64,000 nt of DNA, from positions 16,915 through 80,914 of the forward strand of contig NZ_JASBQQ010000013.1 in the NCBI RefSeq assembly GCF_029961185.1, in the 5' to 3' direction. Positions within the stretch are counted from its first letter, which is position 1, and the number at the start of each line of letters is the position of its first letter. Under the pieces are notes generated by a model. That model made no database searches. It was not told the origin of the DNA and worked only from the letters and a program-made list of their open reading frames with translations. The stretch comes from Albidovulum aestuarii. Its GTDB lineage: Bacteria > Pseudomonadota > Alphaproteobacteria > Rhodobacterales > Rhodobacteraceae. The position numbers were made by a program, and so were the translations under genes. This document shows positions 26,719-35,408 of this stretch, piece after piece.

Positions 26719-27909
26719 ATGACAGGCTTCTCTGGCAAGGCAAAGGGATCGCGCATTCACTGCGCCGCCGACGCCCGCCGACTTGCTCAGCTGAGACTGC
26801 CAAGGCTTGTGTTTGATTTTGTTGACGGCGCAACCGGGCGCGAAGTCGGCGCGCACAAGAATGCGACGGCCTTCGACCAGATCGAGCTGACGCCTAGGGT
26901 CATGGTGCCGACAGATGGCCGCAATCTCTCGACGGAGATTTTCGGACGGACCTTCAACTGCCCATTCGGAATAGCCCCGATGGGCATGTGCAACCTCATC
27001 TGGCCCGGAGCGGATGGGATGCTTGCCCGCCTGGCAAAGAGCCGCGACATCCCGCTCGGCGTGTCGTTCGCCTCTTCCACCACGCTTGAAGAAATGCGGG
27101 ATTGGGCAGGCCCCAATGCCTGGTTCCAGCTCTATGTGCAAGGTGAGGCGGATGCCGCCCTTGCCATGGCCGAACGCGCATCAAAAGCGGGCTACGAGGT
27201 GCTGGTCCTGACCGTCGATGTGCCGCAAGTGTCGCGCCGGGTCAGGGACCTGAACAACGGGTTCACTGTGCCTTTCCGGATCGGCGCGCGGCAGTTCCTC
27301 GATTTTGCGGCTCACCCTCGCTGGGCTCTGGCCACATTGCGGCACGGGTCGCCTGTGCCGCAGAATTTTCGGGGGAGCACAGGCTTTGATCGAACTGCAA
27401 GCCGCGCCGGAGCTGATTGGACCTTCCTGAAGCGTCTTCGTGACGCATGGCCGGGCACGCTTGTAGTCAAGGGCGTGATGTCGGCCGAAGATGCTCTGCG
27501 TATTCGCAACGCAGGGGCAGATGCTGTATGGGTGTCCAACCACGGCGGTCGGCAACTGGATGCGGCACCCCCGGCGATCTCGGTACTGCCCCACATCCGC
27601 AGAGCGGTCGGACCTGACTATCCGCTTATCTTCGACAGCGGAATCCGTCAGGGCGAGGATGTCGTCAGGGCGCTGGCGCTAGGCGCAAATTTTGTAATGC
27701 TCGGCCGACCCGTCCTCTATGCAATCGGCGCAGAGGGCGAAGCTGGCCTGACCGCTTATCTCGACGCGCTCCAAGACGAGCTAGAAATCGCGATGGCCCA
27801 GCTTGGCCTTTCGGATGTCAACCAGATCAACCGGGCAGTGATTGCCGATACTGATGAAACACCGTCTGATCGGGCACCAACAGGCCTAAAGCTCGCGGCG
27901 CGCACATAA
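26719..27909 (+). CDS. FMN-dependent alpha-hydroxyacid dehydrogenase (LldD/mandelate dehydrogenase family)
   Basis: The 396-aa TIM-barrel flavoprotein shows FDFVDGATGRE at the N-terminus, the FMN and substrate elements IAPMGMCNLIWPGADG, LTVDVPQVSRRVRD and LVVKGVMSAEDAL, and the catalytic loop SNHGGRQLD, where His is the base. It oxidises an (S)-2-hydroxyacid to the 2-oxoacid, giving electrons to quinone or oxygen. The ATG at 26719 fits the family N-terminus; a GTG at 26635 would add 28 residues. A ThDP enzyme gene follows 18 bp later, an arrangement resembling the mandelate pathway (dehydrogenase then decarboxylase). Confidence 0.9.
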   Translation: MTGFSGKAKGSRIHCAADARRLAQLRLPRLVFDFVDGATGREVGAHKNATAFDQIELTPRVMVPTDGRNLSTEIFGRTFNCPFGIAPMGMCNLIWPGADGMLARLAKSRDIPLGVSFASSTTLEEMRDWAGPNAWFQLYVQGEADAALAMAERASKAGYEVLVLTVDVPQVSRRVRDLNNGFTVPFRIGARQFLDFAAHPRWALATLRHGSPVPQNFRGSTGFDRTASRAGADWTFLKRLRDAWPGTLVVKGVMSAEDALRIRNAGADAVWVSNHGGRQLDAAPPAISVLPHIRRAVGPDYPLIFDSGIRQGEDVVRALALGANFVMLGRPVLYAIGAEGEAGLTAYLDALQDELEIAMAQLGLSDVNQINRAVIADTDETPSDRAPTGLKLAART

Positions 27910-27927
27910 CAAGAAGAGGCAGCTTTG

Positions 27928-29658
27928 ATGGCGACAGAGACGAAGCTGAGGGGGGGCGCGCTATTGGCGCGGGCGCTCAAGGAGAAGGGGGCGGAGCATG
28001 TCTTCACACTCGCCGGAGGGTTCTGCAACCCGGCGCTGGAAGGCTTCATGGAATGCCAGATGCCGGTCATCAACTGCCCGCACGAACAGGTCGCCGGACA
28101 TCTTGCCGATGGACACACACGCATCACGCGGAAACCCGCGATCTGTCTGGTCGGGCCGGAAGGCTTCGCCAATGCCGTGCCCGCAATGCTCGAGGCGATG
28201 GGTGAACGCAGCCCGGTGATCTTCGTCACGGGGTCTTCGACGCTGAAACGGCAGGGTGCGGGCGGGTTCAAGGAAATCGACGACGTCGCGATCGCGGCAC
28301 CCCTCTGCAAATACTCGGCCCGGATCACCGATGGCACCCGGATTGGTGAGTTCGTGGACCGCGCCTGGACGGCGGCAACCACGGGCTATCCCGGCCCGGT
28401 GCACCTGTCTCTGCCGGTCGACATAATGTTCTCGTCCTACCCGGAGGATGCAGGGCGCGAGGAACGCCCGTTCCGGCGCGACGCGCGTCCGTTGCCCCGG
28501 GCGTGGCCCGACCCGACCGGATTGGCGCGGGTTCTGGACTTTGTAGGAAGGGCCGAGCGGCCGGTGATCATCGGCGGCCACGGTGTCTGGTGGTCGCGCG
28601 GCGAGGCGAAACTTGCCGAGGTCGCGGCAAAACTCCGCATTCCGGTCTTCAACGTGCCTTATCACACAAAACTGTTGGGGGAAGACTGCGAGGCGATGAT
28701 GGGTCTCGCTGATTTCCACCAGTACCACCCCTCCAAGCCAGCCATTCACGAGGCCGATCTGGTTCTTATGATCGGCGGACGGCTCGACAATCAGATGAAC
28801 TTCGGCAATCCCCCCTTCTTTCCGGCTGGCCAGACGCTTATCTGCGTGAACGGAAGCCATGAGGAGCTTGAATACAACCGCGCCGCCGATGACGTCCTTT
28901 TGTCTGATCCCGGCGCCTTTCTGGAGGCACTGGCGGGCGTCGGGCGGTCATGGCCGGACTGGTTCGACCTGCAAAAGAAACGGCGCTCGGACTGGGTCTC
29001 TGAATGGTCGAACCACATCGCCGGTGAGACCCGCCAGGACGAGGCCGAAGGCAACAAGATGCACCCGCTTCAGATGTCACTCGACGTTCAGGCGGCGATG
29101 GCGGATGGCGACTGGCTGGTCTTCGATGGTGGCAATACGCATTTCTGGTCCGAGATCGCCGTCAACATAGCGGGTGCAAGGGGGCGACGGTTGGGCGGCA
29201 TCCTGCATCCGGGCAATTATTCGCTGCTCGGCGTCGGCGTCAGCTTTGCGCTGTCGGCCAAGGCCACGCATCCCGACCGGAATGTGGTGCTGATCACCGG
29301 GGACGGCGCATTCCTGTCCGGCGGCCTGTCGATCGAGGCGGCATTTCAGGAACAGTTGCCGATCACGGTGGTGGTCGACAACAACGGCGGGCTCGACTGC
29401 ATCAGCCAGCAGCAGGAACGGCTCTTCGCCTCGGGCAAGCATTTCGCCACGGATTTCCGCGACATTCCGTTTCATACGATGTTCGAGGGACTCGGTGGCC
29501 ATGGTGAACTTGTGACCCGACGCTCGGAACTGGCCCCGGCACTGGCGCGGGCGATGGCGTCGGGCAAGACCGCCTGCGTCAACGTGAAATGCAGAGGTGT
29601 GATCAGTCCGATCGTGGCGGCCACGTCGGACAAGCGGGACAAGGCATCCATCGAATGA
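27928..29658 (+). CDS. Thiamine diphosphate-dependent enzyme (acetolactate synthase/decarboxylase-like)
   Basis: The 576-aa protein has the three-domain ThDP layout. The N-terminal domain has the catalytic Glu in CPHEQVAGHLADGH (near residue 51). A middle domain begins RPVIIGGHGVWWS. The C-terminal ThDP-binding motif GDGAFLSGGLSIEAA...VVDNN is at about 457-486. Likely reactions are decarboxylation or carboligation of a 2-oxoacid, or 2-hydroxyacyl-CoA cleavage. It follows the 2-hydroxyacid dehydrogenase, whose 2-oxo product would suit it. Its stop overlaps the next start (ATGA). Confidence 0.88.
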   Translation: MATETKLRGGALLARALKEKGAEHVFTLAGGFCNPALEGFMECQMPVINCPHEQVAGHLADGHTRITRKPAICLVGPEGFANAVPAMLEAMGERSPVIFVTGSSTLKRQGAGGFKEIDDVAIAAPLCKYSARITDGTRIGEFVDRAWTAATTGYPGPVHLSLPVDIMFSSYPEDAGREERPFRRDARPLPRAWPDPTGLARVLDFVGRAERPVIIGGHGVWWSRGEAKLAEVAAKLRIPVFNVPYHTKLLGEDCEAMMGLADFHQYHPSKPAIHEADLVLMIGGRLDNQMNFGNPPFFPAGQTLICVNGSHEELEYNRAADDVLLSDPGAFLEALAGVGRSWPDWFDLQKKRRSDWVSEWSNHIAGETRQDEAEGNKMHPLQMSLDVQAAMADGDWLVFDGGNTHFWSEIAVNIAGARGRRLGGILHPGNYSLLGVGVSFALSAKATHPDRNVVLITGDGAFLSGGLSIEAAFQEQLPITVVVDNNGGLDCISQQQERLFASGKHFATDFRDIPFHTMFEGLGGHGELVTRRSELAPALARAMASGKTACVNVKCRGVISPIVAATSDKRDKASIE

Positions 29659-29975
29659 CAGCCACGATTTCCACTCATGTTCTGAACGGGGCGGATGGCA
29701 CCCATTCAAGCGGCGTCGCCGTTCGGCTGATCAATCTGACGACGGGCGCAACCCTCTTCGAAGAGAAGACCGATAGCGGCGGGCGACTGTCGCACCAGGT
29801 CGATTTGACTGGCCTCAACTCAATGGACCGCTACGAGCTGAGTTTCGCGACGCGCGCGGGAGCCATGGAGGAGATCGCACTGCGCTTCGTCATGCCAGAT
29901 CCCGAGGGCCGCTACCACATGCCAGTGATCCTGTCGCCCAATGCCGCTTCCTTCTGGTGGTCTGTTCCGGAGTGA
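29655..29975 (+). CDS. Transthyretin-like / hydroxyisourate hydrolase-family protein
   Basis: The 106-aa protein starts TATISTHVLNGADGTHSSGVAVRL, close to the HIU-hydrolase N-terminus with its active-site His (STHVL). An Arg in DSGGRL and a His in GRYHMPVILSP match the other catalytic positions. However, the C-terminal tetrapeptide YRGS that marks true HIU hydrolases is absent; the protein ends SFWWSVPE. It may therefore hydrolyse another cyclic amide or act otherwise. It overlaps the ThDP gene (ATGA) and is followed after 4 bp by the DmdA-like gene. Confidence 0.8.
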   Translation: MTATISTHVLNGADGTHSSGVAVRLINLTTGATLFEEKTDSGGRLSHQVDLTGLNSMDRYELSFATRAGAMEEIALRFVMPDPEGRYHMPVILSPNAASFWWSVPE

Positions 29976-29979
29976 TCCC

Positions 29980-31089
29980 ATGACCGACGGTCTGAACTTC
30001 TCCCGCCGCCTGCGCCGCACACCCTATACCGGACGTGCCGAAGCCGCCGGGGTGCGCGGCTTTTCCGTCGTCAATCACATGCTGCTGCCCAAGGCCTACG
30101 CCCGGTCGGTCGAGGAGGATTACTGGCATCTGCGCGAGCATGTGCAGATCTGGGACGTTGCCTGCCAGAGGCAGGTTCAGATCGAAGGGCCGGACGCCAC
30201 CCGGCTTGTGCAATGGATGACCCCGCGCGACATCGGGCGGGCGAAGGTCGGCGATTGCCTTTACGTACCGATTACCGACGAGTCTTCGGGACTGATCAAC
30301 GACCCGGTTCTCCTGAAGCTCGCGGAGGACCGGTTCTGGCTCTCCATCGCAGACAGCGACCTCCTGCTCTACGCCAAGGGACTGGCGATCGGGCGCGGCA
30401 TGAACGTCCGGATCGAGGAACCGGATGTATCGCCGCTCGCCGTTCAGGGGCCGAAGGCGGAGGCAGTGATGGCGGACCTCTTCGGCGAACACATCCGCGA
30501 GATCGGTTTCTTCAAGTTCGCCTGGGTCGAGTTCAAAGGCACGCGCCAACTGATCGCGCGGTCCGGCTATTCAAGGCAGGGCGGGTTCGAGATCTACCTG
30601 CAGGGCGCCCACTTTGGCCCCGCACTCTGGGACGCCATCTGGGAGGCGGGACAACTATACGACATCGCGCCAGGCTGCCCGAACCTTATCGAGCGGATCG
30701 AGGGTGGGCTGCTCTCTTACGGCAACGAGATGACACGCGAGAACAATCCGCTCGAGATCGGATTGAGCAAGTACTGCACACTTGACGAATCCATCGAGTA
30801 TATAGGCCGGGATGCGCTTCAGCGCATTGCCGCCCAAGGCATTACCCGCAAAATTCGGGGTGTTGTTTTCGATGGTGGTCGCTGTCCGACCTGCGCGGAA
30901 CCGTGGCCGTTGATGTCGGACGGTCGCCAGATTGGTCAAATCACGTCGGCAGTCTGGTCACCGAGGCGGGATGCGAACGTTTCACTGGCGATGGTAAATC
31001 ACGGATTCTGGGACCATGGCCAGATGATTACGGTTCAGGTCAGCGATGGTTCACACCGAAATGGTTGGATCGCGAACCTTCCGATGTAA
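29980..31089 (+). CDS. DmdA-like tetrahydrofolate methyltransferase (DMSP demethylase / GcvT family)
   Basis: The 369-aa protein of the aminomethyltransferase (GcvT) fold closely follows DMSP demethylase DmdA: SRRLRRTPYTGRAEAAGVRG, NHMLLP, HVQIWDVACQRQVQI, DVSPLAVQGPKAE, RSGYSRQGGFEIYL, ERIEGGLLSYGNEMTREN. DmdA transfers a methyl group from dimethylsulfoniopropionate to tetrahydrofolate. dmdB, dmdC and dmdD are not adjacent, and the context (ThDP, 2-hydroxyacid enzymes) differs, so a related methylated substrate is possible. GGAG lies 7 nt before the ATG. It is the last gene of this set. Confidence 0.82.
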   Translation: MTDGLNFSRRLRRTPYTGRAEAAGVRGFSVVNHMLLPKAYARSVEEDYWHLREHVQIWDVACQRQVQIEGPDATRLVQWMTPRDIGRAKVGDCLYVPITDESSGLINDPVLLKLAEDRFWLSIADSDLLLYAKGLAIGRGMNVRIEEPDVSPLAVQGPKAEAVMADLFGEHIREIGFFKFAWVEFKGTRQLIARSGYSRQGGFEIYLQGAHFGPALWDAIWEAGQLYDIAPGCPNLIERIEGGLLSYGNEMTRENNPLEIGLSKYCTLDESIEYIGRDALQRIAAQGITRKIRGVVFDGGRCPTCAEPWPLMSDGRQIGQITSAVWSPRRDANVSLAMVNHGFWDHGQMITVQVSDGSHRNGWIANLPM

Positions 31090-31342
31090 ACACAACTGCG
31101 CAAGGCGCGGACCGGACCACTTTCAATTCGGATATCTTGTTCAGGCAACACGACGATCCGTGCCACGCCGTTTAGCTGTTCGACCTCCGGACCCGAATGG
31201 AGCCCGTACCATCCACCCGGGTGGAACGGACGTGCGGACGGCCGGAGCCGGAACTCAATCACAAAAATCGCGTAGAATCCTCCGCTGCACCTGCCCAGAT
31301 TGTGGGTGCGCATAGTTTCACGGACTAGATACTTGATTTTGG

Positions 31343-31418
31343 TGGTGAGCCCGACAGGATTCGAACCTGTGACCCACTGATTAAAAGTCAGTTGCTCTAC
31401 CAACTGAGCTACGGGCCC
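31343..31418 (-). tRNA. tRNA-Lys (anticodon TTT)
   Basis: A full cloverleaf of 76 nt can be drawn on the minus strand. The acceptor GGGCCCG pairs with CGGGCTC (one G-T pair), the D arm is GCTC/GAGC, the anticodon stem ACTGA/TCAGT encloses CTTTTAA with anticodon TTT, and the T arm is ACAGG/CCTGT with TTCGAAT. The discriminator is A and CCA is encoded. It lies between the DmdA-like gene and dapF. Confidence 0.97.
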
Positions 31419-31515
31419 ATCACAGGGCGCCTCTTTAGGAAGCTCGCCAGAGGCGGTCAAGAGCAAAAGCAAGCGCCACTGGCAAAAACCTTTGCCCGGG
31501 CGTATATGGCACGCC

Positions 31516-32355
31516 ATGAAGGACAATCGCCCCTCTGACGGCCTTGCATTCATGAAGATGCATGGTGCCGGCAATGACTTCGTGGTCATCGACTCACGGG
31601 GGCGTTCGCCTGTGACCACGGCCGCACTGGCGGCGGCACTTGGCGACCGGCACCGGGGAGTGGGTTTCGACCAGCTGGCCGAGATTCGCGATGCAGATGG
31701 AGCCGACTTCGCTCTCGATTTCTGGAATTCAGATGGCAGCCGGGCGGGGGCGTGTGGTAATGCCTCGCGCTGCGTGGCCGATCACGTGATGGCGGGGCTA
31801 GGCCTCGATGCCGTCAGCTTCGTGACCGAGCGCGGGCGGCTGGGCGCGGTGCGCCGCGCCGACGGGCTGGTCAGCGTCAATATGGGTGCGCCGATCCTCG
31901 ACTGGCAGGGTGTGCCGCTGGCTGAAGAAGCCGACCTTCTGCATTTGCCGGTTCCGGGCGATCCGGCGGCGGTTGGCATGGGCAATCCGCATTGCGTGTT
32001 CTTCGTCGCCGATGCCGAGGCAGTTGATCTTCCGAAAGAGGGTTCGGCGATGGAACACCATCCGCTGTTCCCGAAGGCAACGAATGTCGAATATGCGAGT
32101 GTGACCGGCACCGACCGCCTGCGCATGCGGGTCTGGGAACGCGGCGCGGGTATCACGCTGGCCTGCGGATCGGGCGCCTGCGCCACCGCCGTTGCGGCGC
32201 ATCTGCGTGGCCTGACGGGCCGCCATGTGGTCCTCGATCTCGACGGCGGTACGCTGGAGATCGACTGGCGCGAGGATGGAGTCTGGATGACCGGCCCTGC
32301 GGCGCATGTGTTCGATGGCTGGCTGACGCCTGATTTCATCGCCGCCCATCCATGA
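31516..32355 (+). CDS. dapF: Diaminopimelate epimerase
   Basis: This 279-aa cytosolic enzyme converts LL- to meso-diaminopimelate for lysine and peptidoglycan. The two active-site cysteines are visible in GACGNASRC (N-terminal half) and [10 protein letters not shown] (C-terminal half), with [12 protein letters not shown] at the start. GNGARC is altered to GNASRC, a mild variation. The ATG at 31516 fits the family start. Its stop overlaps mtaB (ATGA), an arrangement that couples the two genes. Confidence 0.95.
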   Translation: MKDNRPSDGLAFMKMHGAGNDFVVIDSRGRSPVTTAALAAALGDRHRGVGFDQLAEIRDADGADFALDFWNSDGSRAGACGNASRCVADHVMAGLGLDAVSFVTERGRLGAVRRADGLVSVNMGAPILDWQGVPLAEEADLLHLPVPGDPAAVGMGNPHCVFFVADAEAVDLPKEGSAMEHHPLFPKATNVEYASVTGTDRLRMRVWERGAGITLACGSGACATAVAAHLRGLTGRHVVLDLDGGTLEIDWREDGVWMTGPAAHVFDGWLTPDFIAAHP

Positions 32356-33605
32356 AGCCACCGGTCTTTTCCACCCTCGGCTGCCGTCTCAACGCCTACG
32401 AGACGGAAGCGATGAAGGAACTGGCGGCGAAAGCCGGAATCGAGGGCGCGGTCGTGGTGAATACCTGCGCCGTGACGGCCGAAGCTGTGCGCAAGGCCAA
32501 GCAGGAGATCCGCAGGCTCCGCCGCGAAAATCCGGATGCGACGCTCATCGTGACCGGGTGCGCCGCGCAGACTGAACCTGAAACCTTCGCGGCCATGCCG
32601 GAGGTCACGAAGGTCGTCGGCAATACCGAGAAGATGCAGGCGCAAACATGGGCCGCGCTCCGGGCGCCCGATCTGATCGGCGAGACCGAGCGTGTCATGG
32701 TCGACGACATCATGTCCGTCACCGAAACCGCCGGGCATCTCATCGACGGTTTCGGCCGCCACCGCGCCTATGTGCAGGTCCAGAACGGCTGCGATCACCG
32801 CTGCACCTTCTGCATCATTCCTTACGGGCGCGGCAATTCCCGCTCCGTTCCTGCCGGGGTCGTGGTCGACCAGATCAAAAGGCTGGTGGACAAGGGGTTC
32901 CTCGAGGTTGTCCTGACCGGGGTTGACCTGACCTCATGGGGGGCAGACCTGCCCAGCCAGCCGCGCCTCGGCGATCTTGTCCTGCGCATCCTGCGGCTGG
33001 TGCCGGACCTCGCGCGGCTCCGCATCTCCTCGATCGATTCGATCGAAGCGGATGAGAACCTGATGCAGGCCATCGCGACCGAGCCGCGCCTGATGCCGCA
33101 TCTTCACCTCTCGCTTCAGCACGGCGACGACCTGATCCTGAAGCGTATGAAGCGCCGCCACCTGCGCGATGACGCGATCCGTTTCTGCGAAGAGGCGCGG
33201 CGCCTTCGCCCCGACATGGTCTTCGGCGCCGATATCATCGCCGGTTTTCCGACCGAGACCGAGGCGATGTTCGACAATTCCCTGAAGCTTGTAGAGGATT
33301 GCGGCCTCACCTTCCTCCATGTCTTCCCCTATTCCCGGCGCGACGGCACGCCCGCCGCCCGCATGCCGCAGGTCAGGGGACCCGCTGTCAAGGACCGCGC
33401 GGCCCGCCTCCGCGCCGCAGGAGAGACGGCCCTTGCCCGCCACCTCGACGCACAACAGGGCCTGAGCCACTGCATCCTCACGGAAGGCCCCCGCCTAGGC
33501 CGGACCGAGCAATTCACCGAAGTTTCATTCGCCAGCGATCAACCGGAAGGCACGCTCGTCACAGCCACGATTATGGGCCATGACGGTATTCGGCTGACCG
33601 CCTGA
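32352..33605 (+). CDS. mtaB: tRNA (N6-threonylcarbamoyladenosine(37)-C2)-methylthiotransferase MtaB
   Basis: This 417-aa radical-SAM methylthiotransferase acts on t6A37 of tRNA. The N-terminal UPF0004 domain starts [16 protein letters not shown] with further cluster cysteines ([17 protein letters not shown]). The radical-SAM cluster motif CDHRCTFC uses Cys147, Cys151 and Cys154. GCRLNAYE distinguishes MtaB from MiaB and RimO. It overlaps dapF by 4 nt. Confidence 0.94.
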   Translation: MKPPVFSTLGCRLNAYETEAMKELAAKAGIEGAVVVNTCAVTAEAVRKAKQEIRRLRRENPDATLIVTGCAAQTEPETFAAMPEVTKVVGNTEKMQAQTWAALRAPDLIGETERVMVDDIMSVTETAGHLIDGFGRHRAYVQVQNGCDHRCTFCIIPYGRGNSRSVPAGVVVDQIKRLVDKGFLEVVLTGVDLTSWGADLPSQPRLGDLVLRILRLVPDLARLRISSIDSIEADENLMQAIATEPRLMPHLHLSLQHGDDLILKRMKRRHLRDDAIRFCEEARRLRPDMVFGADIIAGFPTETEAMFDNSLKLVEDCGLTFLHVFPYSRRDGTPAARMPQVRGPAVKDRAARLRAAGETALARHLDAQQGLSHCILTEGPRLGRTEQFTEVSFASDQPEGTLVTATIMGHDGIRLTA

Positions 33606-33620
33606 TTTAGGTCATCCCGG

Positions 33621-33634
33621 CTGATTTGAATCAG
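33621..33634 (+). promoter_or_regulatory. FNR/CRP-type box upstream of first small cytochrome c gene
   Basis: CTGATTTGAATCAG is a 14-bp inverted repeat with arms CTGAT and ATCAG, matching the FNR consensus TTGAT-N4-ATCAA in 8 of 10 positions. Its centre is 73 nt before the ATG at 33701. A similar box occupies nearly the same place before the paralogous gene at 34436. Confidence 0.6.
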
Positions 33635-33700
33635 AATCACGCCTCCGGAAGCGTGTCACGATCTCCTTGGAAACCGGTCGCTCATAAGGGGGAGAGCATC

Positions 33701-34108
33701 ATGTCTAGAGTTGCTGAAATCGTGTCCGTTATCACCGCACTTGGATTAACCGCCGGTATCGCGGCGGCGCAGGACGCAGAGATTGGGAAAACGCTCTACG
33801 ATGATTATTGCGCGGCTTGCCACGGTGCAGGAGCGCAAGGTGACGGCGACATGGCCAATCTGATGACCATACCCGCACCGAACCTCACGCTTCTCGCGAA
33901 CAACAACGATGGCGAATTTCCGATGCTGCAAGTGCTTCACATAATCGATGGTCGGACCGGAGTTCGTGCGCATGGCGGTGCCATGCCCGTCTTCGGCAAG
34001 GTGTTCGCTTCGAGTGAGATGGGACCTGCCAATCCTTACGGGTCCGTGCTTGAGGTTCGCGGACGCGTTCTGTCGCTTGCTATGTATCTGGAATCGCTTC
34101 AGAAATAG
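33701..34108 (+). CDS. Small periplasmic cytochrome c (first of a tandem pair)
   Basis: The 135-aa protein has a signal peptide to about residue 23 (ITALGLTAGIAAAQ), haem-attachment motif CAACH at residues 37-41 and a probable Met ligand in GGAMPVFG. It is a class I cytochrome c that would carry electrons in the periplasm; its partner is unknown. GGGGAGAG precedes the ATG. The gene at 34436 encodes a close paralogue, sharing NNDGEFPML, HIIDGRTG and LSLAMYLES. The FNR-type box upstream suggests oxygen- or NO-responsive control. Confidence 0.87.
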   Translation: MSRVAEIVSVITALGLTAGIAAAQDAEIGKTLYDDYCAACHGAGAQGDGDMANLMTIPAPNLTLLANNNDGEFPMLQVLHIIDGRTGVRAHGGAMPVFGKVFASSEMGPANPYGSVLEVRGRVLSLAMYLESLQK

Positions 34109-34435
34109 AACCATCACCAGAGAAACGCCTACCATTTCTCTGTTCTGCGCACATCCGGCGGTGGTAAGGCGAGTTTGCCGATGCCATTGCCGGATTCTGT
34201 ACGCGTGTGCTGCTGAAATGCAAATTGCGGGTTCAGGACCTGCACATCACCTTGATGCCAGCTATGGTCGTTCTAGCGAGAAAACCGCTTTTGGGTCGCT
34301 AAGAGCGCGGCTCCGTCGTTGCGGGGTCGTCGCGTGAAAAAGCGGCGGGTCTTGGAGTGTGATTCAGATCAACCGCGCCTCATATCTCGCCGCTAGCATC
34401 TGCCCATGGAGACGCGCATCCTTGGGGAGAAGCTC
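34109..34435. promoter_or_regulatory. Intergenic region with FNR-type box before second cytochrome c gene
   Basis: This is about 330 bp with no supported ORF. At 34359-34372, GTGATTCAGATCAA (reverse: TTGATCTGAATCAC) matches the FNR consensus in 9 of 10 half-site positions. It is centred 70 nt before the ATG at 34436, and TAGCAT at 34394-34399 could be the -10 of a class II FNR promoter. The rest shows no recognisable element. Confidence 0.6.
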
Positions 34436-34846
34436 ATGAAGAATACAAAAGGGATGACTGTTGCTTGCCTGGCATTCGCGGTTTTGGGTGGCGGGAATGC
34501 TGCAGGACAAAGTGCTGACGTCGGACATGACATCTATACCCAGTATTGCGCGACCTGTCATGGCGAAGCAGCCGATGGCCGGGGACCGCTTACAGAGTTG
34601 ATGACAGTTAAGGTTGCGGATCTTACGCAACTCGCGGCCAACAACGATGGCGAGTTTCCCATGCTGAAGGTGATCCATATCATTGATGGGCGGACCGGAT
34701 TACGCGGGCATGGCGGGCCCATGCCGACTTATGGCCGGATATTCACCGAAGAGACGGCGGGGCAAGTCGGAAACTACGGTGCGGTTCTGGCGACCCGAGG
34801 TCGGATCCTGTCGCTCGCGATGTATCTCGAGTCGATCCAGAAGTAG
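34436..34846 (+). CDS. Small periplasmic cytochrome c (second of a tandem pair)
   Basis: The 136-aa protein has a signal peptide ending near residue 24 (VLGGGNAAGQ), haem motif CATCH at residues 38-42 and Met ligand in GGPMPTYG. It is clearly paralogous to the preceding cytochrome and of nearly equal length. GGGGAGAAG lies just upstream of the ATG at 34436; an upstream in-frame ATG at 34406 has no site. It has its own FNR-type box, so both copies are likely induced together. A strong hairpin at 34854-34878 ends the unit. Confidence 0.87.
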   Translation: MKNTKGMTVACLAFAVLGGGNAAGQSADVGHDIYTQYCATCHGEAADGRGPLTELMTVKVADLTQLAANNDGEFPMLKVIHIIDGRTGLRGHGGPMPTYGRIFTEETAGQVGNYGAVLATRGRILSLAMYLESIQK

Positions 34847-34853
34847 CCCGACC

Positions 34854-34878
34854 CGCAGCGGCGCTGGTCGCCGCTGCG
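34854..34878 (+). terminator. Stem-loop terminator between convergent cytochrome c and ribH genes
   Basis: CGCAGCGGCG and CGCCGCTGCG form a perfect 10-bp stem with loop CTGGT, followed by TTCGCCTTT. It lies in the 47-bp gap between the convergent stops and could serve both directions; the T-rich tail is modest. Confidence 0.6.
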
Positions 34879-34893
34879 TTCGCCTTTGACACA

Positions 34894-35328
34894 TCAGGCG
34901 GCAAGACTTTCGCGGGTTCGCCCGATCATCATCGCCGCCTCTGCCGCTTCGCGCCCTTTCTGAACGAAATGCGCGCGGTAGATCGCGTTGTGATGCGCCG
35001 TTTCCTGATACTGATGTGGGGTCAGCGAGACCGAGAGGACGGGAACGCCGGTATCGAGCCCGGCGCGCATCAGCCCGTCCACCACCGCCTGGGCCACGAA
35101 ATCGTGCCGGTAGATGCCGCCATCGACGACGAAGGCCGCAGCGGCTACCGCCGCGTAACGGCCAGAACCCGCAAGATCGCGTGCCAGAAGCGGCATTTCG
35201 AAGGCGCCGGGCACGTCGAAAACGTCGATCCGGTCGGCGGGAATGACCTCGCTGAACCCGACCAGCGCCTGATCGACGATATCGGCATGCCAGTTGGCCT
35301 TGATGAAAGCATAACGGGTGTGTGTCAT
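34894..35328 (-). CDS. ribH: 6,7-dimethyl-8-ribityllumazine synthase (RibH2 type)
   Basis: The 144-aa protein performs the penultimate riboflavin step. It shows the lumazine-synthase motifs DVPGAFEMPLLA, AAAFVVDGGIYRHDFVAQAVVDGL and PVLSVSLTPHQYQETAHH. It resembles the second, decameric isoenzyme of Brucella and Mesorhizobium more than housekeeping RibH1, which has GA(I/V)IRGETPHF. AAAGGAG precedes the ATG at 35328. An FMN riboswitch lies about 80 nt upstream in the leader, so expression is expected to fall when FMN is abundant. No other rib gene is adjacent. Confidence 0.92.
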   Translation of the reverse strand: MTHTRYAFIKANWHADIVDQALVGFSEVIPADRIDVFDVPGAFEMPLLARDLAGSGRYAAVAAAAFVVDGGIYRHDFVAQAVVDGLMRAGLDTGVPVLSVSLTPHQYQETAHHNAIYRAHFVQKGREAAEAAMMIGRTRESLAA

Positions 35329-35408
35329 CTGGTGATCTCCTTTCGTGAACGACACGTCACCCAAGGCGATCACGGGCGAGAACCGCCCCCGAAGGGCGGC
35401 TCGCGCAC

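Noticed and set aside
29655..29975. Reading the transthyretin-like gene as part of a urate pathway with puuD
   Set aside because: The two genes are 27 kb apart, the C-terminal YRGS signature is missing, and no OHCU decarboxylase or allantoinase gene is nearby.
31035..31619. A 194-codon open frame on the minus strand across the tRNA
   Set aside because: Part of its translation ([20 protein letters not shown]) is the well-known artefact of translating tRNA-Lys. It has no ribosome-binding site and overlaps dapF and the DmdA-like gene.
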